In this document: one piece after another, positions 1-11,106 of the stretch | Position numbering within the stretch: the stretch's first letter is position 1 | Layout: each line of letters starts with the position of its first letter | Assembly: GCA_011037195.1 (NCBI GenBank) | Contig: JAAEAF010006178.1 | Location: forward strand, 1 to 64,000 | Direction of reading: 5' to 3' | Length of the DNA: 64,000 bases | Origin: Triatoma infestans | Lineage: Eukaryota; Arthropoda; Insecta; Hemiptera; Reduviidae | The notes under the pieces: generated by a model | Told to the model about the DNA's origin: nothing | Database searches by the model: none | Seen by the model: the letters and a program-made list of their open reading frames with translations, nothing else | Made by a program: the position numbers and the translations under genes

Positions 1-1020
1 ACGTATTTTTAACTAAAGAGAAAGTTTTCTATGTAAATTTATTCTTATTCCACCTTACAAAATTTCACCAAAATGAAAATTGTCTATAGGGAGTTTTAGT
101 TTAACTTCATATCTGAAATGTCAGTTAACGAATTTTATTTAAACACTAGAAGTTTAAATATATATTTAATTCTAATATTTTGTAAAAAATAGAACTCTCT
201 CTCTTATTTCATTCTTAAAATAAATTTTCTTTTTAAGTTTAATATTTAAATAGGAAATTATGGCGCAGAGTTGTTTAAAAAGAAAATTATTAGAGACTTC
301 CATTAACCAATTTCAGTCGGAGGTTTCTCAAAAGGAATATATACGATAGGATAGTTAAGTTTTAATTTAAATTGTGGATTACCTGCTATACTTTGTGGTC
401 TTCTGAGTTCGAAAAAAAATGTTTATAGCGATTAATTGATTTTTTTAATTTTTAGTTTTCCCCATGAAGGTTAAACTTTTCCCAAAGGGGAGTTTATTTT
501 CCATATAGATGCTCCTTATAATATTACATGTGTTGCTTATCTATAGATAAAGTCAATCTACAATAAAATTGTAAACGAAAGGACAAGAAAATATAAAGTA
601 AATATTAAAATAAATAAATAAATGAATAAATGTTAAATTCTAATAAAAAAGTAGTCCACATTTATACTATTTATACATTTTATTAATATGCAATTCTCTT
701 ATTTACGAGCTGTCTCTTCTCCAGGTTTCAGTATCCTCTAGTGATATTAATCGTATAACTTCTCCTTCTTGCTGTCACATATAATTCTTGTAATCATAGA
801 TAATGAGGTTGACAGTTTGGACTGTTGTATACATTAACAAGGAAATGCGATAATACTGATTATCTTAATTTACCATCACAATCATTCTTCTACTTCTATG
901 TAACTAGCACAAGATCCTAGAGAGTGTTTCAGTAGATTTTCGTTCGGTCGCGCTGAAATTGGTTTTTATACTATTACATACACACACACACACACATATA
1001 CACACATATATATACCAAAA
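1..1020. other. AT-rich non-coding stretch
   Basis: I see no coding region, RNA gene or mobile element. The sequence is AT-rich and ends in a CA/TA microsatellite at about 979-1014, directly before a rearranged CMR copy. Confidence 0.5.
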
Positions 1021-1942
1021 ATCTGGTGTAATTGACATAATTTAGAGTTTGTGTATACCAAATTTGATGAAATTCGTTGGAGTTCGTCGAAAACTCATCG
1101 AAAAAAATGTTCAGAAAAGCACCATTTAATTCATGATATTATTTAGATTACAGAATTATTATATAATAAACTGAAATAGCACTTTAGAGGAAAACCTAAC
1201 CCCTACCCATCCCCCACAAGTGCCTTTAAATGAATTTTCCCGGAGAAATGTTTCAAATAAAAGTTGTAGCTCTTTGTATGTATAGTTGATATACTAAGTT
1301 TAAAAAAAATCGTCGGAGCCATTTTTGAGGAAATCACAAAAGAGTAAAAAAAAAAAAAAAAAACTAGTAAAAAAGTGGTACTTCAGGTGGAGGAATTTTG
1401 ACAGATAACGTACTGTCAGATCCCATGGTGATACCTAAACGGAATATCAAGTTTGAACTTTCTACGATTTTTCGTTTTTGAGCTATGTTGTTCACATACA
1501 TACACATATTTATCTGACATACATTACCACTTTACTAAATGATTTTTTTCACTTGTTCGCGATTTTCCCAAAAATGGCTCCGACGATTTTCTTGAAACTT
1601 CTTATATAAACTAAGCATATAAAGATCTACAACTTTTATTTAAAACATTTCTCTGGGAAAATTCATTTAAGTGCACTTTTGTGGAGGGGTGGGGTTATGT
1701 TTTTCTCTAAAGTGCTATCATAGTTGATTATACAATTCTATCATTTAAACAAAATTAATTATAAATAAATAGATTGCCAAAATTCCAAGTTTCAAGAAAA
1801 TTAGTAAACCGGAAGTTCGCTTTTACTAGACAGTTTTTTTCAGTTTTCGACGAATTTCATTAAATTTGGTACATAAATTATAAAATCAGTCAGTTATAAT
1901 TTTGAGAACTGGAGTAAGAGAAAGTTGTGTGAGTGTTTTTTA
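1021..1942. repeat. CMR copy 1, rearranged (minus half joined to plus half)
   Basis: The first half (1021 to about 1520) runs in the minus sense: a right tip starting ATCTGGTGT, one module, and the CCATGGTGATACC leader. Near 1524 it switches to a plus-sense module (ACCACTTTACT, AAATGGCTCCGACG) and ends in a plus right tip, GGAGTAAGAGAAAGTTGTGTG, near 1912-1942. The copy therefore has two right tips and no left tip. Inversion or template switching between two copies would give this. Confidence 0.7.
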
Positions 1943-2199
1943 AATTAACCATTTCCTGGATGACTCATTTTTCTTAATAAGTAACTAACATGTTCGGACA
2001 GGCAAGATATATGTTGTTTTGATTACAAAGTTCAATAAACAAAAGAATACAAAGCGATTAAGATAAAAATAAATATATATATATATTTTTTTTTATTAGT
2101 ACAAAGTATAATTTCAAAAGGTGATGCAATAACTAACCTGTTATGGTAGAAGTAATAGATAGTGTTGTTTTTTAGTAATAAATTATATTCATAAAATCG

Positions 2200-2660
2200 A
2201 TATTAATCGATATTTGCAATCGATATATTGCGATTGACAGTGAAACACTATAGACTGTGTGACGTCATCTGAATGGGGGATTTATCTAGTAGGCAGTGGA
2301 AATAAATATGTATAATCTATAACGCACTGGCAATGCTATTGGCTGTGACGTCACACGAATAATATATTGAAAAGGCAGTGGTTTGTTATACAATATAATA
2401 AAATCGATATTTCTAATCTATAAGCGGCAGACATGTGCATGCTCCAACTAGCAATGACGTCATAGGAAGTGGTGGGGGTAAGTTGGCGTGGTCAAATTGC
2501 TCGCCCAGTTCGATGATTGGTTCGTTGGAATAGGGGTGGGGGTAAGTGGGCGTGGCTTCGGAGGGGTTGGGGTGGGGAGGAGGGGTCTGGTCAAGGCCGT
2601 AACCAAAGGGTGCCGGTGGTGAGGGGAAAGTTGCCCCTCAAAAAGGTGTGCCAGAACCGC
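2200..2660. promoter_or_regulatory. Cluster of three TGACGTCA palindromes with CCAAT-like and GC-box-like motifs
   Basis: Perfect TGACGTCA palindromes (the CRE/ATF consensus) lie at 2260-2267, 2346-2353 and 2455-2462. The second follows ATTGGCTG and another ATTGG lies downstream, both inverted CCAAT boxes. The last 150 bp is G-rich with GGGCGTGGC and GGGGTGGGG. The second and third sites sit at the ends of two diverged units sharing GGCAGTGG, CTAATCTATAA-like and TGACGTCA elements, so they look tandemly duplicated. No transcript start or adjacent gene is visible. A regulatory role is inference; a decayed transposon end is the alternative. Confidence 0.3.
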
Positions 2661-2690
2661 CATTTCTATACTACTGGATATTGAAAGAAC

Positions 2691-4708
2691 GTGTGTGTGT
2701 GTGTGTGTGTGTGTTTAGAGAAGATATGTTTAAAAAATAAAGAATAAGAACTACTGTTTTAAATAAATAATTAAAGTATATATCAATTTATTAACTTTAC
2801 AAATAGTAATTATTTGTTAATTGTGAATGAGGTATTAACCTTATAATTATACAAAAACTCTTGCACTTTAATTAGTCTTTTGCTAGATTGATTTAAATCA
2901 CAAATGTTAAACTCAACACTTCCTGGCACACTGATGGTTGTAAATGAATAATTGAATGATACTCATTGAAACCTGTAAGACGACCCATGAAACAATACTG
3001 TCCTTGGTATTTAAAAATTGCCCTTTATATATGATTTCTAGAAGGGGGTTAAAAGGCAATAGTGCTGAGTGCTTTGACTTCTTTTCTTCTATCGGTTGTC
3101 TTGTACCTGGATTTTGACCCTTCTGCCAGCCAACGTACAATTTTCCTATTAAAACTGATTTTATTTAAAATATAAAATATATAACCAATTATTTCAATTT
3201 TTCCATTTGCTTCTTCCATTACAGCAGACTGCGTATCGCAAATCGTCAAGGTATAATTTTCAGGTGAATAGAAATGCTAGGACTATTTGTGACACTGTTT
3301 TTATTGGATTAGTTGAAATATTAGTTTGTACAAACTAGGAGTATGTAATTTAACTTTTAGTAACTTAGATATCTGTTTATTTTGTCGAGCACTGTCTAAC
3401 TAGACCTTCTAGAACTTGTACTATTAATAATACTGCTTTCTGTTCATATTCTAGTTTAGTTGCTATTTTGCAAATTGCTATTGAACTAACTTATCTATTT
3501 AATATACAAAGTAAGTCTAGGTTTTTTTGAAGCTAACTTTAGTGGTTTGAGAGCTAAAAATATATATGTCCAAAACTTATAAATTTACCTTCACAGCTCG
3601 CCAAAGTTCTTTTTCTTATCCCCCCCCCGCACCACAAAGTAAGATTTGTTTGGAATATTTTTTTTTTTTACTTTTTCTTAGCCAAATATAAGAACAAAAC
3701 TACTTGCAAGTTTGTGCCAAGTTTTTCTACTTACAAACTTTCTTAGTGTGTGATAACTGTTACTAAACTTGCGAGAATAGCTTTCTTATGTCAAGTCTTA
3801 TTCGTACTTTTTCCTTTACTGGGGCCCCTCTCCTTACGCCAATTTTATTAGGTCACTCTTCTAAATAAAATATTTTTAAGAACGTTTCAAATTCATAGAA
3901 GTCATCATGTCCCATATGTATTATTTTTTGTTTTTTACTTTTTTTGTTTATAATACACAAGCTTTGTTGATACAATAAATTATTTATTAGTCCCAATGTA
4001 ATTTCTATTGTATCTGCGCTTTTCTTTTGAAGTTTCGTTATTTCTGTGTTTATTGTAGTTGAATATTTTTATAAAGAAGACTTGTTGACCTACATACCTC
4101 CTTTTCAAATAAAAAAAAGAAGCAACATTGATACTAAATTAATAGACTCAATAAAAATCGATATCAAATTTCGACTATCTTTGTTGTATATTGTATAGTT
4201 TCGTATTATTTGCCAAGATATGTATGTACTCTTTGATGTTTCTCTATTTTGTCAGAGTTCAAAGGAATTCTTTTTTTGCTGTTAGAATAGTAAACCTGAA
4301 ATGACACTCTATTTATAGAATCCATTGATGGAATGAGAAGTAAATATTTATATTACTTTTTTTTGTTAATGTTTTCCCGTTATATATTTATTGTGGGAGT
4401 TAACACGGATGGTGTGTAGGAGTTCGGTAGTGATATTTCTCTTAATGGATTCTCACTACAAACAAGTTTCCTTCTTGGTCTACGTTTTGATTTTACTGGT
4501 AGCCTGTTAAATCATGGTTGTAAATTAGGAAAAAGCGGTATCAACTTTCTGCTGGAATAAATCAATCGAGAAACCAGGTTCTGTTACCAGACGCTTTGGG
4601 GTTACATTTTATGGATTTAAACAACTCGAACAAGACGACTTAGGAACTGGATATTATTTGCTATTTAAACCTTTTTATGTGAAAAATAGATGTCACAACT
4701 TTGCATTG
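2691..4708. other. Non-coding stretch with TG microsatellite
   Basis: It starts with a (TG)n run at 2691-2714. The rest is AT-rich with short homopolymers (a C run near 3621). I see no convincing gene or named repeat. Confidence 0.5.
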
Positions 4709-4880
4709 TCTGAAGTGGTACTTTAAAGGAAAGTTTAACATCACTATTCCCCCACAACCCACCAAAAATCCAATTTTCCCGGGAAAAATGGTACAAATAA
4801 AAGTAATAGATATTTATGTCCAATCACGACACCAAATTTGGTAGTTGGACATTTTTAAGCCTCCCTGAAAAAAATTAGGT
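4709..4880 (-). repeat. CMR module fragment
   Basis: A minus-sense module piece: GAAGTGGTACTTTAAAGG, then CCCCCACAA, then TTTTCCCGGGAAAAATG and CAAATAAAAGTAATAG. These match the module core of other copies. It directly abuts the next, plus-sense copy. Confidence 0.6.
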
Positions 4881-4890
4881 ATTACTTTTT

Positions 4891-5850
4891 ACTTTCAGAA
4901 GTATTGTAATCGTGTCAAATTTTCGATATCGAGTTTTCACCGGAAATATCCGTTTTGAGGTCCCCTGAGTCCAAAAAAAGTGGTTTTTAGCGAATGGTCT
5001 GTGTGTGTCTGTGTGTGTGTATGTATGTGAACAGCATAGCTCAAAAACGAAAAAATCGTAGAAAGTTCAAACTTGATATTACGTTTAGGTATCACCATGG
5101 GATCTGACGGTGCGTTATGTGTCAATATTCCTCAACCGGAAGTACCACTTTACTAGTTGTTTTTTTTACGTTTTGCAATTTTCTCAAAAATGGCTCCGAA
5201 GATTTTCTTTAAACTTGCTATATCAACTACACATACAAAGAGCTACAACTTTTATTTGAAACATTTCTCCAGAAAAATTCATTTAAGGGCACTTCTGGGG
5301 GAGGGGGGGGGGTTAGGTTTTCATCTTAACTGCTGTTTCAGTATATTAGACAATTCTGTCATCTAAATAATGTTAATTAGAATTAAATATGTTGTTGAAA
5401 TTCCGAGTTTGAAAAAAAATAGATAACCGGAAGTGCGTTTTTACTGAAATATAATTTTCAGTTTTCTGGTATTTTCTCGAAAATGGCTCCAACGATTTTC
5501 TTTAAACCAGTGTTGTTAACTATACATATAAGGAACTACAACTTTTATTGAAACTTTTCCCCTGATAAATTCATTTAAGGGGACTTTTGGGGGAGGGGGG
5601 TTATGTTTTTCTTTAAAATGCTATCACAGTTGATTATTACAATTCTGTCATCCAAATTGAAATAACTAGAAATTAATATATGACCCAAATTCCGAGTTTC
5701 AAGGAAATTAGTAAACCGGACAGTTTTACTGGACAGTGTTTTCACTTTTCGACGAATTTCATTAAATTTGATGCACTAACTATAAAATTTGTCAATTATA
5801 ATTTTGAGTACTGGAGTAAGAGAAAGTTGTGTGAGTGTTTCACACCAGAT
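4891..5850 (+). repeat. CMR copy 2, near full length, two modules
   Basis: It has a shortened left tip (ACTTTCAGAAGTATTGTAATC), leader with GGTCCCCTGAG, a TG microsatellite near 5000-5026, CACCATGGGATCTGACGG, CCGGAAGT boxes near 5138 and 5427 and a decayed third box near 5705. The right tip is GGAGTAAGAGAAAGT followed by GTGTGAGTGTTTCACACC and T8. The box spacing is 289 and about 278 bp. Short ORFs in it, such as the one starting at 5157, recur as shadows in other copies and are broken by indels, so I do not call them genes. Confidence 0.85.
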
Positions 5851-6359
5851 TTTTTTTAGGTGTAAATAGTTTTGTATGTAGAAATTATAAGAAGTTTCAA
5901 GAAAATCTTTGGGGCCATTTTTCAGAAAATCACGAAAAACTGAAAAAAAAAAAAATAAGTTCTGGTTTAATGCTTTGAGCTTGCTGCGATTTTTCATTGT
6001 GATATTGATTGTCCATCGGTAAAACCTGTTTTGAGGTTCGCTACAAGATAATATATCGTCTATTACCGTTTTTTTTTCTTCAGTAATTTATTAAAGATTT
6101 ATCAAGTCGGTTACAATGTGGAGAAGTATAGCACATAAAAGTGCATTGAAATCCGTAGTTTTCTGAGATTATGTGATCAATTTAAAGCGACACATAACAA
6201 TGGAAAATTCCTTTTTTTTCCTGCATGCTTTGAAATATAAAGAAACTCAAACTAAAGTTTAAATTTTGAGATCGCTCTATACCGCATGAATAGCAAGACC
6301 TCTTTCATTTATTAAAATCGTTAATAATTGAGCGTCGGAATCCAAGGAAAAAAAAAAAA
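5851..6359. other. AT-rich spacer between two converging CMR copies
   Basis: This spacer separates the right tips of CMR copies 2 (plus) and 3 (minus). It begins with T8 and ends with a run of about ten A. I see no gene. Confidence 0.5.
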
Positions 6360-7354
6360 TTTGGTGTGAAACACTCATACTACTTTCTCTTACTCCAGTT
6401 CTCAAAATTATAATTGACAAATGTTATAGTTAGTGTACCAAATTTAATGAAATTCGTCGAAAACTGTTCAGTAAAAGCGCACTTCCGGTTTACTAATTTT
6501 CTTAAAACTTGGAATTTTTGGCCATCTATTTATTTCTAATTAATTTTGTTTGGATGATAGAATTGTATAATCAATTATGATATTTTCCCTAAAAGTGCCC
6601 TTAAATGAATGTTCCTAGAGAAATGTTTTAAGTAAAGTTGTAGATCTAAGTATGCATAGTTTATATAAGAAGTTTCAAGAAAATCATGGGAGCCATTTTT
6701 GAGAAAATCGCGAAAAAGTGAAAAAAAAATTTAGTAAAGTCGCACTTCCTCCGGTTATGCGATTTATTTCAAACTTGGAATTTCTACAATATATTTAATT
6801 CTAATAATTATTATTTAGATGAGCGAATTTTCCAATAAACTGAAGTAGCACTTTAGATGAAAACCCAACCACACCCCTTCCCTAAAAGTGCCCTTAAATG
6901 AATTTTTCCCAGAAAAATGTTTCAAATAAAAGTTGTAGCTCTATGTATGTGTAGTTGATGTACCAAGTTTGAAGAAAATCGTCGTAGCCATTTTTGAGAA
7001 AATCACGAAAAAGTGAAAAAAAAAAACACTAGTAAAGTGGTACTTCCGGTTGTGGAATTTTGACAGAAAACATACTGTCAGATCCCATGGTGATACCTAA
7101 ACGGAATATCAAGTATGAACTTTCTATGATTTTTCGTTTTTGAGCTATACTGTACACACACACACACACACACACCCCACAACCACACAGCGAGAGAGAG
7201 GAGGAAGAGGAGAGGCCTGAGAGAGAGAGAGAGAGAGAGACCATTTGACGTTTTTGGACTCAGGGAACCTCAAAACGGATATTTCCGGTGAAAGCTCGAT
7301 ATCGAAAATTTGACACGATTACAATACTTTCTCTTACTAGGAGTAAGAGAAAGT
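6360..7354 (-). repeat. CMR copy 3, full length, two modules
   Basis: On the plus strand it starts with an A run and TTTGGTGTGAAACACTCA, passes boxes at about 6480, a decayed one near 6750, and 7041, then the CCATGGTGATACC leader and a CA/GA microsatellite at 7153-7240. It ends CTTTCTCTTACTAGGAGTAAG and GAAAGT. At 995 bp it is one of the most complete copies and a good model for the family. Confidence 0.85.
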
Positions 7355-8261
7355 AAAAATAATAGTAAATAATAGTAAAAGTAACATTAAGACTTGGCAG
7401 GGCGTGAAATTGATGTTAGCAAAGTAAAATCATATCGGCTGGATCCATTTCAGATTTTTTTGTGCGACGATGCTATGGTGGAAAACAGTTTTCAATATTG
7501 AGTTTAATCACAGTTTTTTTTTTTTTAATGTTCTATTTTCCTTTCCCCCCCACCTTTTCTATAGTATTTCTTGCGTTCCAAGTTTAATTTAGAGGGAGGA
7601 CTTTTGGTAATACGATATGGTAGGGGCAATGTCTGATTCTGTTGGCTCTTCTAACCAGAAATGGTTGGGGCAAGGTTGTCATGGTAACTGGTTAGGCACC
7701 CCTTTTATCTTCCCCTCTATGTTTGGTGGCTATATAATTCAGGAATTTAATTAAATATTTGTACTCATTGTTTTGCCGGTTGGTAACTTGGTCCCCCTTT
7801 TCTTCCACTTCAACTAATGATGTTAATCTTGCATGGATAAGAAACAATTTTTACTTTTTTACAATCTTTAATGTTGGATTTACATAACTTCGGTATTCTT
7901 AACATTTTTTTGTTTACCTCTACTGAAACTATTTTTTTTCTCTTACTCCTGTAAGAAGAAGTATTATGGTCGTGTCAAATTTTCGAATTCATGTTTTGAG
8001 ATCCCCTGAGAACGAAAAATGTGTTTTCAGTGAATGGTTGTGTGTGTGTGTCTGTGTGTGAAAACAAAATGCCCCTCAAATGAAAATCGCCGGAGGCTCA
8101 AACTCAAAATTTCATTTATGTACCGCAACTGGAACAAAGACTTCCAGCAAAATTCATCAATCGGAAATGCGACTTTACTGTTTTCAGTTATTAATAACTG
8201 AAATATCTTATTAATGTATTTATTAATAATCTATTGATTTTCATTAAAGTCCGTATACTAT

Positions 8262-8711
8262 TGTAATGTAATGGTGTGGAGTTGTATTTGTAGTAGTGGT
8301 AGTGTGTAGCACGAGCGTTTTAGTGAAAAGGGCTTATAAGTTTGTAATTTTAAAAGAGAATGAAGACTAGTAATAATAAAGTAGTCACACTGTTTTTCAA
8401 AAGATATATTCTCTAAGAGATATTAAGTTAACAACAATATGCTTATAAATTAATTGGAGTAAGTCTTAAAACTTGATATGGCTCTGATGTTTTCACTTTG
8501 GTAGCTAGAACGAGTCTCTCTTAAAATATCTCTTCTCTTTGTTTCAATTCCTCCCCTGTGAGAAGAAGGGGTAGTACAGTACAATGTCTTATTGTTCTTG
8601 AACCGTACGAGTAACTGTAATGGTATTACCTGGCTGTCTTTTGCAACATATTTTGATAATTTAGATTTATTTAAAATTTAATATTATTTCAAGTTTCTTG
8701 CATCCATCACA
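8262..8711 (-). repeat. 3' LTR, 450 bp
   Basis: On the minus strand it starts TGTGATGGATGCAAG at 8711 and ends CATTACATTACA at 8262, so it has TG...CA ends. Its first 85 nt recur twice, in opposite orientations, at 12985-13160. Its far end (CACGAGCG, GTAGTCAC, TATATTCT blocks) matches the solo LTR at 34427-34864. Confidence 0.85.
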
Positions 8712-8727
8712 TTATCCCCCCTCCCGG
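8712..8727 (-). other. Polypurine tract of the LTR retrotransposon
   Basis: The minus strand reads CCGGGAGGGGGGATAA immediately before the 3' LTR. This is the expected place and composition for the plus-strand primer of reverse transcription, and it independently fixes the element's orientation as minus. Confidence 0.75.
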
Positions 8728-8867
8728 AGAAATTTTTCGGCACGAAAAATTTGGGAGGTGATCTAGAGTTGTAGAGGCTTGAAGGTTATCCTCTGGTAAG
8801 GTGAGAGGCGTGTGTGTAGCCTCTGCAAAGTGGCTGTGTGTTGTAGGCTGCAGTCATCTTCTTCTGG

Positions 8868-9006
8868 AGCAAACGCTGCTTGAAGGTGTGAGCGTTGCTG
8901 TGTGTTTGGATATCTTATACTCGAGCGAACGCTGCGTGAGTGGGTGAGCGTTGCTGTGGTGGTAGGCTGATATGCGAACACTGCTTGGCGAGTGAGAGTG
9001 TTGCTG
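8868..9006. repeat. Three tandem units with inverted AACGCT/AGCGTT arms
   Basis: Three related units at about 8868-8905, 8925-8960 and 8973-9006 each read roughly GAACGCTGC, 8-12 nt, GTGAGCGTTGCTG. AACGC and GCGTT in each unit can pair. They lie just inside the 3' end of the element. A 93-codon minus ORF (9044-8763) spans them, but its sequence is dictated by the repeats and I do not call it a gene. Confidence 0.6.
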
Positions 9007-9470
9007 ATGAAGATGTAACTGGCAAGGATAGACAAGGCGATCAATGTAGGCTTCTGTGTGATGGTGATGGATGTAATTTCTTGAGTTCTTGAAATGACTC
9101 TATATGCATATATGTGTTTTTGTTAATATGACTCTATATAGACGAAAATGCATATGTTTTTCTTGAAGTGATTCTATATAAACGAAAAATTCTTATATAA
9201 TTCAAAATAATTATAGATACATTTCAGAAAAATTTATAGTAATAAATAAGTAAGCAGTAAAATTTAAATGAACAAGTTTAATAAAATACATATATAGCAC
9301 CACGAAATCTATTTATTAGTGTGGTGATAAAAATACATTAAAACAAAACAAAACAAAAAATGAAGGAAAGGTATTGAATAAGGTTTTTAGAAGAGAGCTA
9401 ATTAGTAAGATAAGGTGTTAAGATTCTAGTTAAGGATTTGTTTGTTTTTATGTGATTAAGTATGTTTTCA

Positions 9471-9759
9471 ATTTCCATTTGGAAATATTGTGTTGTTGAT
9501 CCCTGTCCATTTGGAAATGTTGGGTCGTTAGTCAATTTCCCCTTGGAAATGCTGTGGTGTTATTTTATTTCCTTTTGGAAATGTCGTGTAAGTTTATTTC
9601 CCTTTGGAAATTTGTGCAGTTTGTGAGTATTCCATTTGGAATAAGTCCAGTTGGCGTCCTTTTCTTGTCCATCTTGAAGTAATATTTATATGTCTAATTT
9701 ATTAATTGCTGCATGTGCAGGCATATGTGTGTATATTTTTGTTATTTCCCTTTGGAAAT
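9471..9759. repeat. Seven short ATTTCC-N4-GGAAAT palindromes
   Basis: Copies of an imperfect 16-nt palindrome, typically ATTTCCCTTTGGAAAT, lie at 9471-9486, 9506-9518 (partial), 9535-9550, 9567-9582, 9596-9611, 9629-9642 (shorter) and 9744-9759. Each keeps TTTCC/GGAAA arms around a variable 4-nt centre, while spacers differ. They sit in the long non-coding part of the LTR element. Clustered palindromes suggest protein-binding sites, as with arrays in other retrotransposons, but no binding protein can be named from sequence. Confidence 0.7.
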
Positions 9760-11106
9760 ACGTGCAGTTAGTTGGTGTTCATCTTGTGGAAAGAAATTGT
9801 TGACCTAGTTGTACATCGACAACTGTTGCATTTGCAAACAGATATATATAATTTTCAGTTTGTGTAGTCTTATTTACTATGATCGTAGGTTATAATTATT
9901 GTGATCGTTCTCAGTGTGTGGTTGGGGTAATATTAGTATATGTAGCGAATTCATCGATTCATTATTAGTTTAAATGTTTGTTTGATTTAGTTTAGTTTTA
10001 TGTGTGTTTGTAGGAGGATTATAGGATTATGAGGAATCCGAAGTTTAGTATCATTTCCTTTTGTAGAATGTTTGATCTGAAACTAATTCTTTTAAACACA
10101 AAATTAATTTATATATATATAAATACATGGCTAACATGCTATTTTCATGCAACATTCATAGACATGCAATTCATGCATACACATGCAATGATGTAGCTGT
10201 GAAGAAGTTTGATTCTGGAAAGAGAAAATTAAATTAATGTTAAATTAAAATATTGCTGAACACTTAATTTTATAGAAATTCTTATAGTTAAAATTCTTAA
10301 TTAAGACATATTATTCTTTTGAAGTAAATAATAAGTTACTGCAGTAGCTACTTTATGAGGTATGTATACATATTTTGGGCCGTCGTATTCCAAGAGCTAT
10401 TCAGCTATGCTGTGCTTTCTAGGTACCTTGAACATACATTAAGAAAACAATGAAATATTAGAAAATGTTAGATTAATAAATCAAAAGATCGTCAAATATA
10501 TAAAAAAATAAGGTAATGCAGTTTTCTTTTAAAGCGAACTGAAAAAAATTAGATACATATGAATATCTAAATAAACATCAAAACATCAAGCTAAATAGGC
10601 ATTATGCTTTAGACATTAAATCTGCAAAAAAAATATATACAAATTATTAATATTAGGTATATAATTATATTATTAGGTATATCATAATGAAAAATTTATA
10701 CTAAATCAATGTCAATTATTTAAGAATTTCTCAATTTCTGCATTGAATCGTCGTCGCTGGAACAGAAAATAAAATGTGTTAAATAAAGATTAATTGATTA
10801 CATGCATTTTTTTTTTTTTTTTTTATATATGGTATTAATTAAATATATACATGTGGTGTAGTATGTAAAGCTAAGAAGCGTGATAGATTGAGAATTATTT
10901 CAAGAGATTCTCTATTGTTGTGTTATGTATTGTGTGCGCGAGGTGGCACAGAAATTTTGTGGCTAGTTACTAGGGATTTTAGTGAGCCTAGCGATTAGTA
11001 CTAAATTAGTGCGTTTGAGTACTAGTTGAAAATTGAATGTTGAATTTAAGAGTTAGATACGGTGCGCAAATTAATGATTGCCCTGTAAGAATGTTTCTAC
11101 AAGCAT
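9760..11106. other. Non-coding interior of the LTR element where pol would be expected
   Basis: This AT-rich stretch on the 3' side of the protease has many stops in all frames. I looked on the minus strand for YxDD, RNase H TDGS and integrase HHCC patterns and saw none. Either pol was deleted or it was replaced by unrelated sequence. Confidence 0.6.

Noticed and set aside
5157..5366. Recurrent short ORF in CMR modules (KMAPKIFFKL, LRALLGEGG), also at 23854-24042
   Set aside because: The frame recurs because the DNA module recurs. Indels break it in most copies and there is no conserved start or stop.
7029..7244. Minus ORF of 71 codons rich in Ser-Leu and Val-Cys repeats
   Set aside because: It is a translation of the GA and CA microsatellite plus CMR leader, not a protein.
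8763..9044. 93-codon minus ORF near the 3' LTR as a possible env or late gene
   Set aside because: Its central part is dictated by the AACGCT/AGCGTT tandem units, and it has no signal peptide, transmembrane or envelope motif that I can recognise.
9471..9759. CRISPR-like array of short palindromes
   Set aside because: Units are only 16 nt, spacers vary from about 14 to 100 nt, there are no cas genes, and the context is a eukaryotic retrotransposon.
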